64,000 bases of DNA from Clostridia bacterium (lineage in GTDB: Bacteria; Bacillota; Clostridia; UMGS1810). Shown here one piece after another: positions 56,134-64,000 of this stretch. Under the pieces are notes generated by a model. The model ran no database searches and was not told where the DNA came from. It saw only the letters and a program-made list of their open reading frames with translations. Position numbers and translations under genes: made by a program. The stretch lies in NCBI GenBank assembly GCA_017416845.1, contig JAFQBA010000049.1, positions 1 through 64,000 of the forward strand, given 5' to 3'. How positions within the stretch are numbered: the first letter of the stretch is position 1; every line of letters begins with the position of its first letter.

Positions 56134-57381
56134 TTATTCCTGATATATATCAACACCGAGCATACTCATTTTTTTACAAAAATCAGAGTATCCGCGATTT
56201 AAAAATTCCGCATTATTAATTATTGTTTTACCTTTAGCACATATTCCTGCAATTGCAAGAGCTGCACCGGAACGAAGGTCTGTAGCATTTACTTCAGCTC
56301 CAACTAGATCACTGTTGCCGTTAATCACTGCGCATCTGCCATCAACTTTGATTTTCGCATTCATTCTTACAAGTTCGGGTACATACATGAATCTGTTTTC
56401 AAAAATAGTTTCAGTAATTACAGATGTGCCACCCACCAAGCAAAGAAGCGAAGCAAATTGAGATTGCATATCTGTCGGGAATCCGGGATAAGGCATTGTT
56501 TTAATATCTGTACTTTTTTTGATTTTTGGCGAAAAAATCGAAAGTTCATCGCCAAACTCCGCGATTTGTGCACCTATTTCCGTCAGTTTGGAAGAAACTG
56601 AAGTAAGATGTGCCGGATTTATATTTTTTACACGAATCTTACCTCCGGATGCTACTGCCGCAATCATGAATGTTCCTGCTTCTATCCTGTCAGGAATGAC
56701 TGTGTGCGAACATCCGCTAAGTGATTTGACTCCATTTATTATTATCTTATCACTTCCTGCACCTGTTATTCTTCCACCGCATTTATTTATGAAATCAGCG
56801 AGATCTGATATTTCAGGTTCAGACGCGCAGTTTTCAATTATTGTCTCACCTTCGGCGAGAGAAGCTGCCATCATTATATTTTGAGTTGCACCAACCGACG
56901 GGAAGTCAAGATATATTCTTGCACCTTTTAACGATTTGCATTCAATATCAATTTTCCCGTCACTGATAGTGTATTTAGCACCAAGAGACTTAAAACCTTT
57001 GAGATGTAGATCGACAGGTCTTGTGCCAATTGTACAACCTCCGGGAAGAGAAACAGACGCATGTCCAAACCGGGCAAGAAGCGGACCTGCAACGAGAAAG
57101 GATGCTCTTATGCGTCCTGTCAAATCGTACGGAAGACAGATATTTTTTATATTCTTTGTGTTTGCAGAGACAGTTGAATTTTCAAATGTAATTTTGCATC
57201 CGAGACTTGATAATATTTGTATCATTGCATCAATATCACTCAAATCAGGAACATTGGAAAGAATAACATTTCCTTCTGTCAAAAGACAGGCAGAAAGAAT
57301 CGGTAATGCAGAGTTTTTTGACCCTGAAACCGAAACTTCACCATCAATTGGTTTACTTGAATTTATTATTAATCTGGACAA
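56134..57381 (-). CDS. murA: UDP-N-acetylglucosamine 1-carboxyvinyltransferase
   Basis: MurA adds enolpyruvate to UDP-GlcNAc, the first committed peptidoglycan step and target of fosfomycin. The 415 residues show SGSKNSALPILSACLL, the catalytic cysteine at about 116 in LPGGCTIGTRPVD (so fosfomycin-sensitive type), and RIEAGTFM. The start is TTG 57381 with GGTGA upstream; the nearest ATG is out of frame. Confidence 0.95.
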   Translation of the reverse strand: MSRLIINSSKPIDGEVSVSGSKNSALPILSACLLTEGNVILSNVPDLSDIDAMIQILSSLGCKITFENSTVSANTKNIKNICLPYDLTGRIRASFLVAGPLLARFGHASVSLPGGCTIGTRPVDLHLKGFKSLGAKYTISDGKIDIECKSLKGARIYLDFPSVGATQNIMMAASLAEGETIIENCASEPEISDLADFINKCGGRITGAGSDKIIINGVKSLSGCSHTVIPDRIEAGTFMIAAVASGGKIRVKNINPAHLTSVSSKLTEIGAQIAEFGDELSIFSPKIKKSTDIKTMPYPGFPTDMQSQFASLLCLVGGTSVITETIFENRFMYVPELVRMNAKIKVDGRCAVINGNSDLVGAEVNATDLRSGAALAIAGICAKGKTIINNAEFLNRGYSDFCKKMSMLGVDIYQE

Positions 57382-57432
57382 ATTTTATCACCATAATTAA
57401 GTATTGGTGATAAAGTAAAAAATATACTTTGT

Positions 57433-57879
57433 TTAGCGGTTTGTAAATTTTTTCATTCTTATTTTATCGATAAACCGACACAAGAAATATCCTACTGTTG
57501 ACCCCAAAGTATCGATAACAATATCATAAACTCGGCACGCTCTTCCCGGAACAAAAAACTGATGAACTTCGTCTGTAATGCTGTAGAATGCGCATATGCA
57601 AACAGTTAACCAAAGTTTTTTTGAACTTAACCCAAATGATTTGAGCGTTATATACCAAAAAGCTGCCAAAACACCATATTCACCAAAATGGCACAATTTT
57701 CTGAATACTGTTTCAGTCACATCGAGAAGCATCTCGGAAGGATTATCAATAAATAATCTCAGAATCTTCTCGGTTATAAAAACACTCTCTGCACCGGAAA
57801 CATCCGAGGTTTGTGCTGAAAACATATAGATTACAGCCATCCAAGCAATAGTTAATGTTAAATATATATACTTTTTCAT
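57433..57879 (-). CDS. VanZ-like membrane protein
   Basis: VanZ family proteins give low-level teicoplanin resistance in some hosts but mostly have unknown roles. The 148 residues hold four hydrophobic segments, the motif RKLCHFGEYGVLA, and TDEVHQFFVPGR, the family's conserved core. The start is uncertain: ATG 57879 fits the membrane topology but has a weak ribosome binding site, while upstream in-frame codons overlap the preceding gene. Confidence 0.85.
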   Translation of the reverse strand: MKKYIYLTLTIAWMAVIYMFSAQTSDVSGAESVFITEKILRLFIDNPSEMLLDVTETVFRKLCHFGEYGVLAAFWYITLKSFGLSSKKLWLTVCICAFYSITDEVHQFFVPGRACRVYDIVIDTLGSTVGYFLCRFIDKIRMKKFTNR

Positions 57880-57893
57880 AACAATTTTTAAAT

Positions 57894-58355
57894 TCACTTT
57901 TCTTTTATTTTTTTTGCAATATCCGTAATCATTTTTTGAATCATATACCACAGTGCCCACGCAAGGCTGATTCCGCAAGCTATTCCCAAGGCATAGAGAC
58001 CGGTTGTTCTTCCGTATTGACTAAAAAGTTCGGAATTACCCTGAATAAGATAGCTCATTGTATAATAAAGAGAACCTCCGGGAATAAGGGCAACAACGGC
58101 AGGTATAAAAAATACGGTTGCAGGAGTTTTATAGATTCGTGCCATAACCTCGGCATATATTGCACAAAAAGCCGATGAAACAAAACATGAAATAAAATAA
58201 TTCTCAACCGAGGTCTGTACCAACAGATAAATTACACAGCTGAGTAAACCTCCTACAGATGCCAAAAGCAAATGTTTAATTCGAATATTGAATACCAGTG
58301 CAAAACCCGCGGCACCGGCAAAAGCAGAAATAACCTGAATAACATCCTGACTCAT
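57894..58355 (-). CDS. Threonine/serine exporter ThrE, small subunit (ThrE_2 type)
   Basis: In Bacillota the ThrE exporter is often split; this 153-residue part has four to five membrane segments, and the motif VALIPGGSLYYTMSYL is the family signature. It starts 2 bp after the large subunit gene's stop. Together they probably export small amino acids or organic acids; substrate is not proven for split forms. Confidence 0.87.
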   Translation of the reverse strand: MSQDVIQVISAFAGAAGFALVFNIRIKHLLLASVGGLLSCVIYLLVQTSVENYFISCFVSSAFCAIYAEVMARIYKTPATVFFIPAVVALIPGGSLYYTMSYLIQGNSELFSQYGRTTGLYALGIACGISLAWALWYMIQKMITDIAKKIKEK

Positions 58356-58357
58356 GA

Positions 58358-59122
58358 TTACACCCCCATTGCAAGAATCGCCAAAACAAATCCTATGGCA
58401 AGGGCAGCCGCCCAGATAACGGTTTCTACCAATCGCATTATACCCGTTACCGTGTCACCGCTTAATAAATCTCTCATAGAATTGGTGAAGGCAATTCCGG
58501 GAATAAGAAGCATGATATCACCTATTATCACCTTGTCTGCGTTCAGTGACGCAAGCTGTGATACAGCACAGATGCCTATTCCCACAATGAAAGACGATAT
58601 CAGATTAAAAATTATATTATTCGGGCAAAAAGCTCGAAAATAGGCTTGCAAAAAATAGATTGCAACCGCAAAAACAACAGCCGCTGCGGCATCACAAACG
58701 GTACCGCCGAAAAAGAGTGTGAATGCCCCACCCGCCAGCATGCTACCGAGACATATTTTAAGTTTATTAGATTTTTCTGATTTGATTTGAGAAATCTCAA
58801 GCTCAAATTCATCATGAGAAATAATACCGCCACATTTTTTTCGGCTCAGACTGTTTAACTTTTCAAGCTTTGTAAAATCGGTGCCTGCATTAGACTGAAA
58901 TCTTCTCGACTGAGTGTATATTGTGCCGTTTTCAACAATTAGTGTTACAATTATATTATTAGTTACAGCAAATACATTCATTCTTTTTGCACCGTATGAC
59001 AATCCGAGTCTGGTTAGCGTATCTTCAACACGGTTGATTTCTGCTCCGACAGAAACCATCAATTCACCAAAATCCAGAATAGTATTTAATATTTTTTTAT
59101 AATCGGTTGCAGTATTAATCAT
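58358..59122 (-). CDS. Threonine/serine exporter ThrE, large subunit (DUF1212)
   Basis: The 254 residues have an N-terminal cytoplasmic part with GAEINRVEDTLTRLG and about five membrane helices, ending with IMLLIPGIAFTNSMRDLLSGDTVTG, the conserved family core. Start follows AAGGAG. First gene of the run thrE-thrE2-vanZ-murA. An inverted repeat GCAAC/GTTGC lies in the leader near the ribosome binding site. Confidence 0.9.
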   Translation of the reverse strand: MINTATDYKKILNTILDFGELMVSVGAEINRVEDTLTRLGLSYGAKRMNVFAVTNNIIVTLIVENGTIYTQSRRFQSNAGTDFTKLEKLNSLSRKKCGGIISHDEFELEISQIKSEKSNKLKICLGSMLAGGAFTLFFGGTVCDAAAAVVFAVAIYFLQAYFRAFCPNNIIFNLISSFIVGIGICAVSQLASLNADKVIIGDIMLLIPGIAFTNSMRDLLSGDTVTGIMRLVETVIWAAALAIGFVLAILAMGV

Positions 59123-59248
59123 ATTATTCTCCTTGCAACAGCTTTAGTAACAGCCATAAAACTCGGTTGCTAAATTCAAATTATATACAAAAACTACCAA
59201 GATACATTCTATCACATTTATTTTAAAAAATCAACAGTTATAAAGCAG

Positions 59249-59282
59249 AAACCCCACAGAAAAAATTCTGTGGGGTTTTGAA
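59249..59282 (-). terminator. Terminator of the hydrogenase operon
   Basis: AAACCCCACAG pairs with CTGTGGGGTTT around an A/T loop directly after the hndD stop; the U tract on the minus strand is short. Confidence 0.75.
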
Positions 59283-59284
59283 AA

Positions 59285-61021
59285 TTATTTATTTGCAGAT
59301 TTATCTGTATAGTGAGTGTGAAGAAGCTCGTGGGATTTGTGTCCGCAAGGTTCACCGAGGAAATCATCATAAAGCTGTTTGATAACAGGGTTTTCATGAG
59401 ATTTTCTGATGGTAGCTTTTTCGTCTTCACTGTAGAGTGCAGATGCTCTGAGAGCTTTGAAGTCTGTGGTTGCTCTTGTGTTGGCATCAACAATAGGCTG
59501 ACCGCCGCCATTGATACATCCGCCCGGACATGCCATAACTTCAACGAAGTCATAGTGTTCGCCTGCTTTGATTTTGTCAAGGATAATTCTTGCATTTGCA
59601 GTACCGTGAACAACAGCAATTTTAACTTCTTTGCCTGCAATTGTGAGAGTTGCTTCTTTAACACCGTCGAGACCACGAACAGGTTCAACATTGAGGTTTT
59701 CAAGAGGTTTCTTTTCGAGGATTTCATATACGGTTCTGATTGCAGCTTCCATAACACCGCCGGTTGTACCGAAGATTACGCCGGCACCTGTAGCTTCGCC
59801 GAAGGGAGAATCAAATTCTTCATCGGGAAGTGAATTAAAGTCAATACCTGCCTGCTTAATCATTCTTGCAAGCTCTCTTGTTGTAAGAGAAACATCGATG
59901 TCACGGCCACCGCTGGTGGAGTGTTCTTCTCTGCTTGCTTCATACTTTTTGGAAGTACAGGGCATAATAGCTACCGAGAAGATGTCATCTTTGTTGATGT
60001 TGTTCTTTTCTGCATAATATGATTTGATTACTGCACCGAACATTTCCATAGGTGACTTACATGTTGAAAGGTTACCGATGAATTCGGGATAGTAATGTTC
60101 ACAGAATTTAACCCAACCGGGTGAGCAGGAAGTGATGATGGGGAGATTTTCTCCGGATGTGAATCTCTGGAGGAATTCTGTTCCTTCTTCCATGATTGTA
60201 AGGTCAGCACCGGTATCGGTGTCGAACACTTTGTCAAAGCCGAGACGACGAAGAGCTGCAACCATTTTACCGGTAACAGGTGTTCCGATGGGAAGACCGA
60301 ATTCTTCGCCGAGTGCTGCTCTTACAGCGGGAGCTGTCTGAACAACAACGTGTTTTTCGGGATTGTCAATAGCCTTCATAACTGCAGGTACTTCGTTCTT
60401 TTCGGAAAGAGCACCAACAGGGCAAGATACGATACACTGACCACAGAAGATACAACCAACATCTTTGATTTCTTTTTCATAGGTGGGTGTAACGTGAGTT
60501 GCAAAACCTCTGTCTGCACAAGTGATAACAGAGATTGCCTGATTGTTACATGCAGCAACACATCTTCTGCAGAGTATACATTTGTTGTTGTCTCTTACAA
60601 GTGATGTGGATGTGTTGTCAATTTCATAGGGAATGTTTTCACCTTCGAATCTGAGACCGTCAACACCAAGCTCATCAGCAAGAGCCTGAAGTTCACAGTT
60701 TCTGTTTCTGATACAGGTGAGACATTTTTTATCGTGATTTGAAAGGATGAGTTCAAGAGTATCTCTTCTTGCTTCTCTGACCTTTGCACTGTTAGTGTAG
60801 ATTTCAAGACCTTCGCTGACAGGATATACACAAGCTGCCTGAAGTGCTCTTGCACCTTTAATTTCAACAAGACACATTCTGCAGGCACCAATCTGATTTA
60901 CATCCTTGAGGTAGCAAAGTGTGGGGATTTTGATTCCGGCTTCTCTGGCTGCGTCGAGTATGGTATAAGAAGCAGGAACACTGTAGTCTTTATCATTAAT
61001 TTTAATATTAATCATTTCCAT
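59285..61021 (-). CDS. hndD: [FeFe] hydrogenase catalytic subunit (HndD/HydA type)
   Basis: This is the catalytic subunit of a multimeric [FeFe] hydrogenase, which likely bifurcates electrons from NADH (or NADPH) and ferredoxin to H2. The 578 residues carry a 2Fe-2S domain (Cys 36, 47, 50, 64), the His-ligated 4Fe-4S site (His 96, Cys 100, 103, 109), two 4Fe-4S ferredoxin motifs (148-158 and 190-200), and the H-cluster motifs TSCSPGW (297-303), MPCTSKKYE (353-361) and ACPGGCINGG (497-506). All ligand cysteines are present. A C-terminal small-subunit domain ends it. Confidence 0.96.
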   Translation of the reverse strand: MEMINIKINDKDYSVPASYTILDAAREAGIKIPTLCYLKDVNQIGACRMCLVEIKGARALQAACVYPVSEGLEIYTNSAKVREARRDTLELILSNHDKKCLTCIRNRNCELQALADELGVDGLRFEGENIPYEIDNTSTSLVRDNNKCILCRRCVAACNNQAISVITCADRGFATHVTPTYEKEIKDVGCIFCGQCIVSCPVGALSEKNEVPAVMKAIDNPEKHVVVQTAPAVRAALGEEFGLPIGTPVTGKMVAALRRLGFDKVFDTDTGADLTIMEEGTEFLQRFTSGENLPIITSCSPGWVKFCEHYYPEFIGNLSTCKSPMEMFGAVIKSYYAEKNNINKDDIFSVAIMPCTSKKYEASREEHSTSGGRDIDVSLTTRELARMIKQAGIDFNSLPDEEFDSPFGEATGAGVIFGTTGGVMEAAIRTVYEILEKKPLENLNVEPVRGLDGVKEATLTIAGKEVKIAVVHGTANARIILDKIKAGEHYDFVEVMACPGGCINGGGQPIVDANTRATTDFKALRASALYSEDEKATIRKSHENPVIKQLYDDFLGEPCGHKSHELLHTHYTDKSANK

Positions 61022-61035
61022 TGTAATTTCTCTCC

Positions 61036-62832
61036 TTATTTCTTACTGATTGCGCCAAACTTACAAGATTCCATACAAACACCGCACTTAATACATTTGT
61101 TTGTATCGATTGTGAACGGATTCTTAACAACACCTTCAATTGCTCCAACAGGACATTTTTTAGCACAGAGGCTGCATCCTTTACATTTATCGGGATCGAT
61201 AACATAGGAAAGAAGAGCCTTACATACGCCTGCAGGACATTTCTTGTCTACAACGTGTGCAATGTATTCGTCTCTGAAGTAACGAAGTGTTGAAAGAATT
61301 GGGTTAGGAGCAGTCTGACCAAGACCGCAAAGTGCAGCATTTTTGATGCTGTAGCAAAGTTCTTCGAGTTTGTCGATATCTTCGAGAGTACCTTTACCGC
61401 TTGTAATCTTTTCGAGGATTTCGAGAAGTCTCTTTGTACCGATACGGCAAGGAGCACATTTACCGCAGGATTCATCAACTGTAAATTCGAGGAAGAATTT
61501 AGCAATGTCAACCATACATGTGTCTTCGTCCATAACGATGAGACCGCCGGAACCCATCATTGAACCGATTGAAATAAGTGAATCGTAGTCAATGGGAGTA
61601 TCGATAAGGTCTGCAGGGATACATCCGCCGGAAGGTCCGCCTGTCTGAGCAGCTTTGAACTTTTTACCATTGGGGATACCGCCGCCGATTTCATATACGA
61701 TTTCGCGAAGGGTTGTACCCATGGGAATTTCAACAAGACCTGTATTTTTAATTTTACCGCCGACAGCAAATACTTTTGTACCTTTGCTCTTTTCGGTACC
61801 AATCTGTTTGAACCATTCAGCACCGTTGTTGATGATAGCGGTAATGTTTGCATAGGTTTCAACGTTGTTGAGAAGTGTTGGTTTGCCAAAAAGACCTTTA
61901 ACTGCAGGGAAAGGAGGTCTGGGACGGGGTTCACCTCTGTGACCTTCGATTGAAGTCATAAGGGCTGTTTCTTCACCGCATACAAATGCTCCGGCACCAA
62001 GTCTGATATCAAGGTCAAAATTGAAACCTGATTCAAAAATGTTTTCGCCGAGGAGTCCGTATTCTTTAGCCTGATCGATGGCAATTCTGAGACGGTTAAC
62101 TGCGATGGGGTATTCTGCTCTGATATAAACATAACCCTGATCGGCACCTACAGCATAAGCTGCAATTGCCATAGCTTCGATGAGGCTGTGGGGGTCACCT
62201 TCGAGGATTGATCTGTCCATGAATGCACCGGGGTCACCTTCGTCGGCATTACATGCAACATATTTTTTGTCGCCCTGAGAGTTAGCAGTAAACTGCCATT
62301 TGAGACCTGTGGGGAATCCGCCGCCGCCTCTTCCGCGAAGACCGGATTCTTTGATTTCGTCAATAACTTCCTGAGGTTTCATTTCGGTAAGAACTTTACC
62401 GAGAGCTGTATAGCCGCCGAATGCGATGTATTCGTCAATGCTTTCGGGGTTGATAACACCACAGTTTACGAGAGCAATTCTCTGCTGTTTTTTGTAGAAA
62501 TCAACTTCGTTAAGAGATTTAACATTATCTTCGTCAACAACTGTTTCCTGATAAAGCAATCTTTTAACGATACGACCTTTGAGAAGATGTTCTTCAACAA
62601 TTTCAGATACATCTTCGGGTTTTACCATGCTATAGAACGCACCTTCGGGATAAACAATAACGATGGGACCGAGAGCACAAAGACCAAAGCAACCTGTCTG
62701 TACAACTTTGATTTCATTTTCCAGTCCTTTATCCTTAAGGCAGTTTTCAAATTCTTCAATAATTTTAGCGCTTCCTGAAGAAGTACATCCTGTACCTCCG
62801 CAGACAAGCACGTGTCCTCTTGCTAATTCCAT
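61036..62832 (-). CDS. hndC: NADP-reducing hydrogenase subunit HndC (NuoF-like)
   Basis: HndC binds FMN and NAD(P)H and passes electrons to HndD. The 598 residues have an N-terminal thioredoxin-like 2Fe-2S domain (CGGTGCTSSG and CFGLCALGP), a NuoF core with the FMN motif GRGGGGFPTG and GAGAFVCGEETAL, a 4Fe-4S site (CGKCAPCRIG), and two C-terminal ferredoxin clusters (CKGCSLCAKKC and CIKCGVCMESC). Lies 14 bp before hndD. Confidence 0.96.
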   Translation of the reverse strand: MELARGHVLVCGGTGCTSSGSAKIIEEFENCLKDKGLENEIKVVQTGCFGLCALGPIVIVYPEGAFYSMVKPEDVSEIVEEHLLKGRIVKRLLYQETVVDEDNVKSLNEVDFYKKQQRIALVNCGVINPESIDEYIAFGGYTALGKVLTEMKPQEVIDEIKESGLRGRGGGGFPTGLKWQFTANSQGDKKYVACNADEGDPGAFMDRSILEGDPHSLIEAMAIAAYAVGADQGYVYIRAEYPIAVNRLRIAIDQAKEYGLLGENIFESGFNFDLDIRLGAGAFVCGEETALMTSIEGHRGEPRPRPPFPAVKGLFGKPTLLNNVETYANITAIINNGAEWFKQIGTEKSKGTKVFAVGGKIKNTGLVEIPMGTTLREIVYEIGGGIPNGKKFKAAQTGGPSGGCIPADLIDTPIDYDSLISIGSMMGSGGLIVMDEDTCMVDIAKFFLEFTVDESCGKCAPCRIGTKRLLEILEKITSGKGTLEDIDKLEELCYSIKNAALCGLGQTAPNPILSTLRYFRDEYIAHVVDKKCPAGVCKALLSYVIDPDKCKGCSLCAKKCPVGAIEGVVKNPFTIDTNKCIKCGVCMESCKFGAISKK

Positions 62833-62846
62833 CAGAAGAAACCTCC

Positions 62847-63221
62847 TTAGTTATTTTCAGCTGCGCCGATTGTATATTCGTTGATAACTTTACCGTTTAC
62901 GATTGTTTCGTTAACAATTTTCACAGCTTTTTCAGCATCCATTTTTACATATGTGATTTTTTCGGAACCGGGAATATAAACCTCTACAATAGGTTCAAGA
63001 CGGCATACACCAATGCATCCTGTCTGAGTAACAAAACAGTTTGAGATGTTTCTTTTTTCGATTTCGTCCATAAGAGCTTTCATAACGGGTCTTGCACCGG
63101 CAGCGATACCGCAGGTAGCCATACCAACAACAACTCTGATGTTGCTGTCATCTTCTTTTCTCAAATTAACTCTTGCAAGAGTTTTGTTTCTGAGCTGTTC
63201 GAGTTCTGCTAAACTTTTCAT
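62847..63221 (-). CDS. hndB: Hydrogenase subunit HndB, thioredoxin-like 2Fe-2S ferredoxin
   Basis: The 124-residue thioredoxin-like ferredoxin is normal for HndB. It has the cluster cysteines in MATCGIAAGA and TQTGCIGVCRLEP (about 37, 69 and 73, with a further one to be assigned). It likely relays electrons in the complex. Start follows GGAGG; it lies 14 bp before hndC. Confidence 0.93.
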   Translation of the reverse strand: MKSLAELEQLRNKTLARVNLRKEDDSNIRVVVGMATCGIAAGARPVMKALMDEIEKRNISNCFVTQTGCIGVCRLEPIVEVYIPGSEKITYVKMDAEKAVKIVNETIVNGKVINEYTIGAAENN

Positions 63222-63224
63222 ATT

Positions 63225-63776
63225 CTATGCACCTCCGTACAAATTTTCAGTTTCATTTTCAATATACTGTTCAATCCAGCGGAGCACTTCAAACTCCGAA
63301 AGACTGATTTCTTCCCCGAGAACCTTTTTGATTTCACGGGTGTCAAAAACAAATTCGTTGTCATTGAACACATGCTTATACACATATTCAATTTCGGGAT
63401 TGGAATTAATGATTGCAGAAATTGTCAAAGCCATATCACCGAGAGGCTGACGGTCGATGCTGTCGTGAACAAACACGGCAGTGAGACTTGTACCCTCCCC
63501 CTGCACAGACGTTATGTCAAAGCTTCCGCCGGTAAGCTCTGCGGCACTTTTAAACATCGAAATGCCAAGACCAACCTTACGGGTTGTGCGCGAAGTTCTG
63601 AAAGGATTTGTAACATCCTTCAAAAAATCGGGTGCCATGCCGCATCCGTTATCCGTAACCGTGACGGAAAGAATGTTTTTGGCAATGTTTTCCACTACGG
63701 TGATTTCAATAAGTGAGGCATTTGCCTTGATTGAATTCTGGGCAATGTCAAGAATATGCAGTGAAATTTCTACCAT
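63225..63776 (-). CDS. GHKL-type ATPase in the hydrogenase operon
   Basis: The 183-residue protein has a histidine-kinase-type ATP-binding fold with an N box DIAQNSIKANA, G1 DNGCGM, and G2 GLGIS. No phosphoacceptor histidine domain or sensor part is present, so it resembles anti-sigma or Hsp90-like ATPases. In many Clostridia such a gene lies between hndA and hndB. The C-terminal tail (about 110-183) is specific to this subgroup. Its role, possibly assembly or regulation of the hydrogenase, is not established. Confidence 0.86.
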   Translation of the reverse strand: MVEISLHILDIAQNSIKANASLIEITVVENIAKNILSVTVTDNGCGMAPDFLKDVTNPFRTSRTTRKVGLGISMFKSAAELTGGSFDITSVQGEGTSLTAVFVHDSIDRQPLGDMALTISAIINSNPEIEYVYKHVFNDNEFVFDTREIKKVLGEEISLSEFEVLRWIEQYIENETENLYGGA

Positions 63777-63791
63777 GATTACAAACTCCGA

Positions 63792-64000
63792 TTAGTCCAT
63801 ATATTTACTGAGGATATCGTCAACATCGTCAACTGTGAGTCTGCCGTATACATCGTCATTAACTGTGAGTACGGGAGCGAGACCGCAAGCACCGATACAA
63901 CGTGTAGCTTCGAGAGAGAATCTGCCGTCGTCTGTGCACTGACCAACTTCGATACCGAGTTTTTCTTTGATTTTGTCAATAATGTCGCCGGAGCCCTTAA
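63792..64000 (-). CDS. hndA: Hydrogenase subunit HndA (NuoE-like), C-terminal part
   Basis: The window holds the last 69 codons. The C-terminal 2Fe-2S part of NuoE/HndA is clear: ATRCIGACGLAPVL with two cluster cysteines, and an upstream VGQC-like Cys. The start is beyond the window. It is 15 bp before the GHKL ATPase gene and is the first visible gene of the hnd operon. Confidence 0.93.
   Translation of the reverse strand, partial: KGSGDIIDKIKEKLGIEVGQCTDDGRFSLEATRCIGACGLAPVLTVNDDVYGRLTVDDVDDILSKYMD

Noticed and set aside
59218-59757. Minus-strand frame of 179 codons overlapping the end of hndD in another frame
   Set aside because: Frame-shifted reading of hndD, which has all its conserved C-terminal residues in the accepted frame.

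Overview
The window is AT-rich chromosomal DNA from an endospore-forming anaerobic member of the Bacillota, most likely a gut-type Clostridia (Oscillospirales-like). This rests on gene content and on AGGAGG-type ribosome binding sites. Supporting genes are a complete spoIIIAA-AH operon next to sigH, an NADP-reducing-type [FeFe] hydrogenase operon, a pyrophosphate-type phosphofructokinase, and a bile-salt-hydrolase family protein. Taxonomy is inferred; there is no rRNA gene here. Most genes lie on the minus strand. TTG starts are frequent (ftsH, gdpP, spoIIIAA, sigH, pyrC, trmR, murA).

Layout. 1-6.5 kb: minus-strand housekeeping operon gdpP-rplI-dnaB-tilS-hpt-ftsH, with ftsH cut by the window edge. 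6.6-8.8 kb: a small DUF378 membrane protein and lepA on the plus strand. 8.8-22.4 kb: a long minus-strand run from the spoIIIA operon through Asp23, nusB, xseA/B, ispA, dxs, tlyA, radC, a DJ-1 protein, 5-formyl-THF cyclo-ligase and a Xer-type recombinase. 22.5-24.4 kb: sigH, a candidate small RNA, then rplM-rpsI on the plus strand. 24.4-27.7 kb: a possible integration scar, a zinc-ribbon protein, rarA and glyA. 27.8-29.7 kb: a CpXC protein and PPi-PFK. 29.7-36.2 kb: an overlooked 51-residue ORF, an uncharacterised protein, and the de novo pyrimidine operon pyrC-K-D-F-E-B-I. 36.3-48.5 kb: a HAD phosphatase, then a double-cupin/TIM-barrel/lipoprotein trio downstream of pth-mfd, then prs, topB, a degenerate Rossmann protein and a PHP phosphoesterase. 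48.5-53.8 kb: a relic intergenic repeat, a secreted copper-amine-oxidase-domain protein, tRNA-Ser, a choloylglycine hydrolase homologue, tRNA-Leu and htpG. 54.2-59.1 kb: trhP-trmR (tRNA wobble uridine modification), murA, VanZ-like, and a split ThrE exporter. 59.2-64 kb: hydrogenase operon hndA-(ATPase)-hndB-hndC-hndD, cut at its 5' end.

Most of the window is conserved core genome. No prophage, CRISPR array or intact mobile element is visible. No new multi-gene defence or biosynthetic system could be supported. The less ordinary items are: the candidate CCCUCC-bearing small RNA upstream of rplM; the 51-aa ORF whose stop abuts the stop of pfp; the unknown protein ending the pyr operon; the double-cupin trio; a bile-salt-hydrolase homologue with Arg at the usual Asn82 position; a Rossmann-like protein lacking its glycine loop; and a tRNA-Ser with U73.
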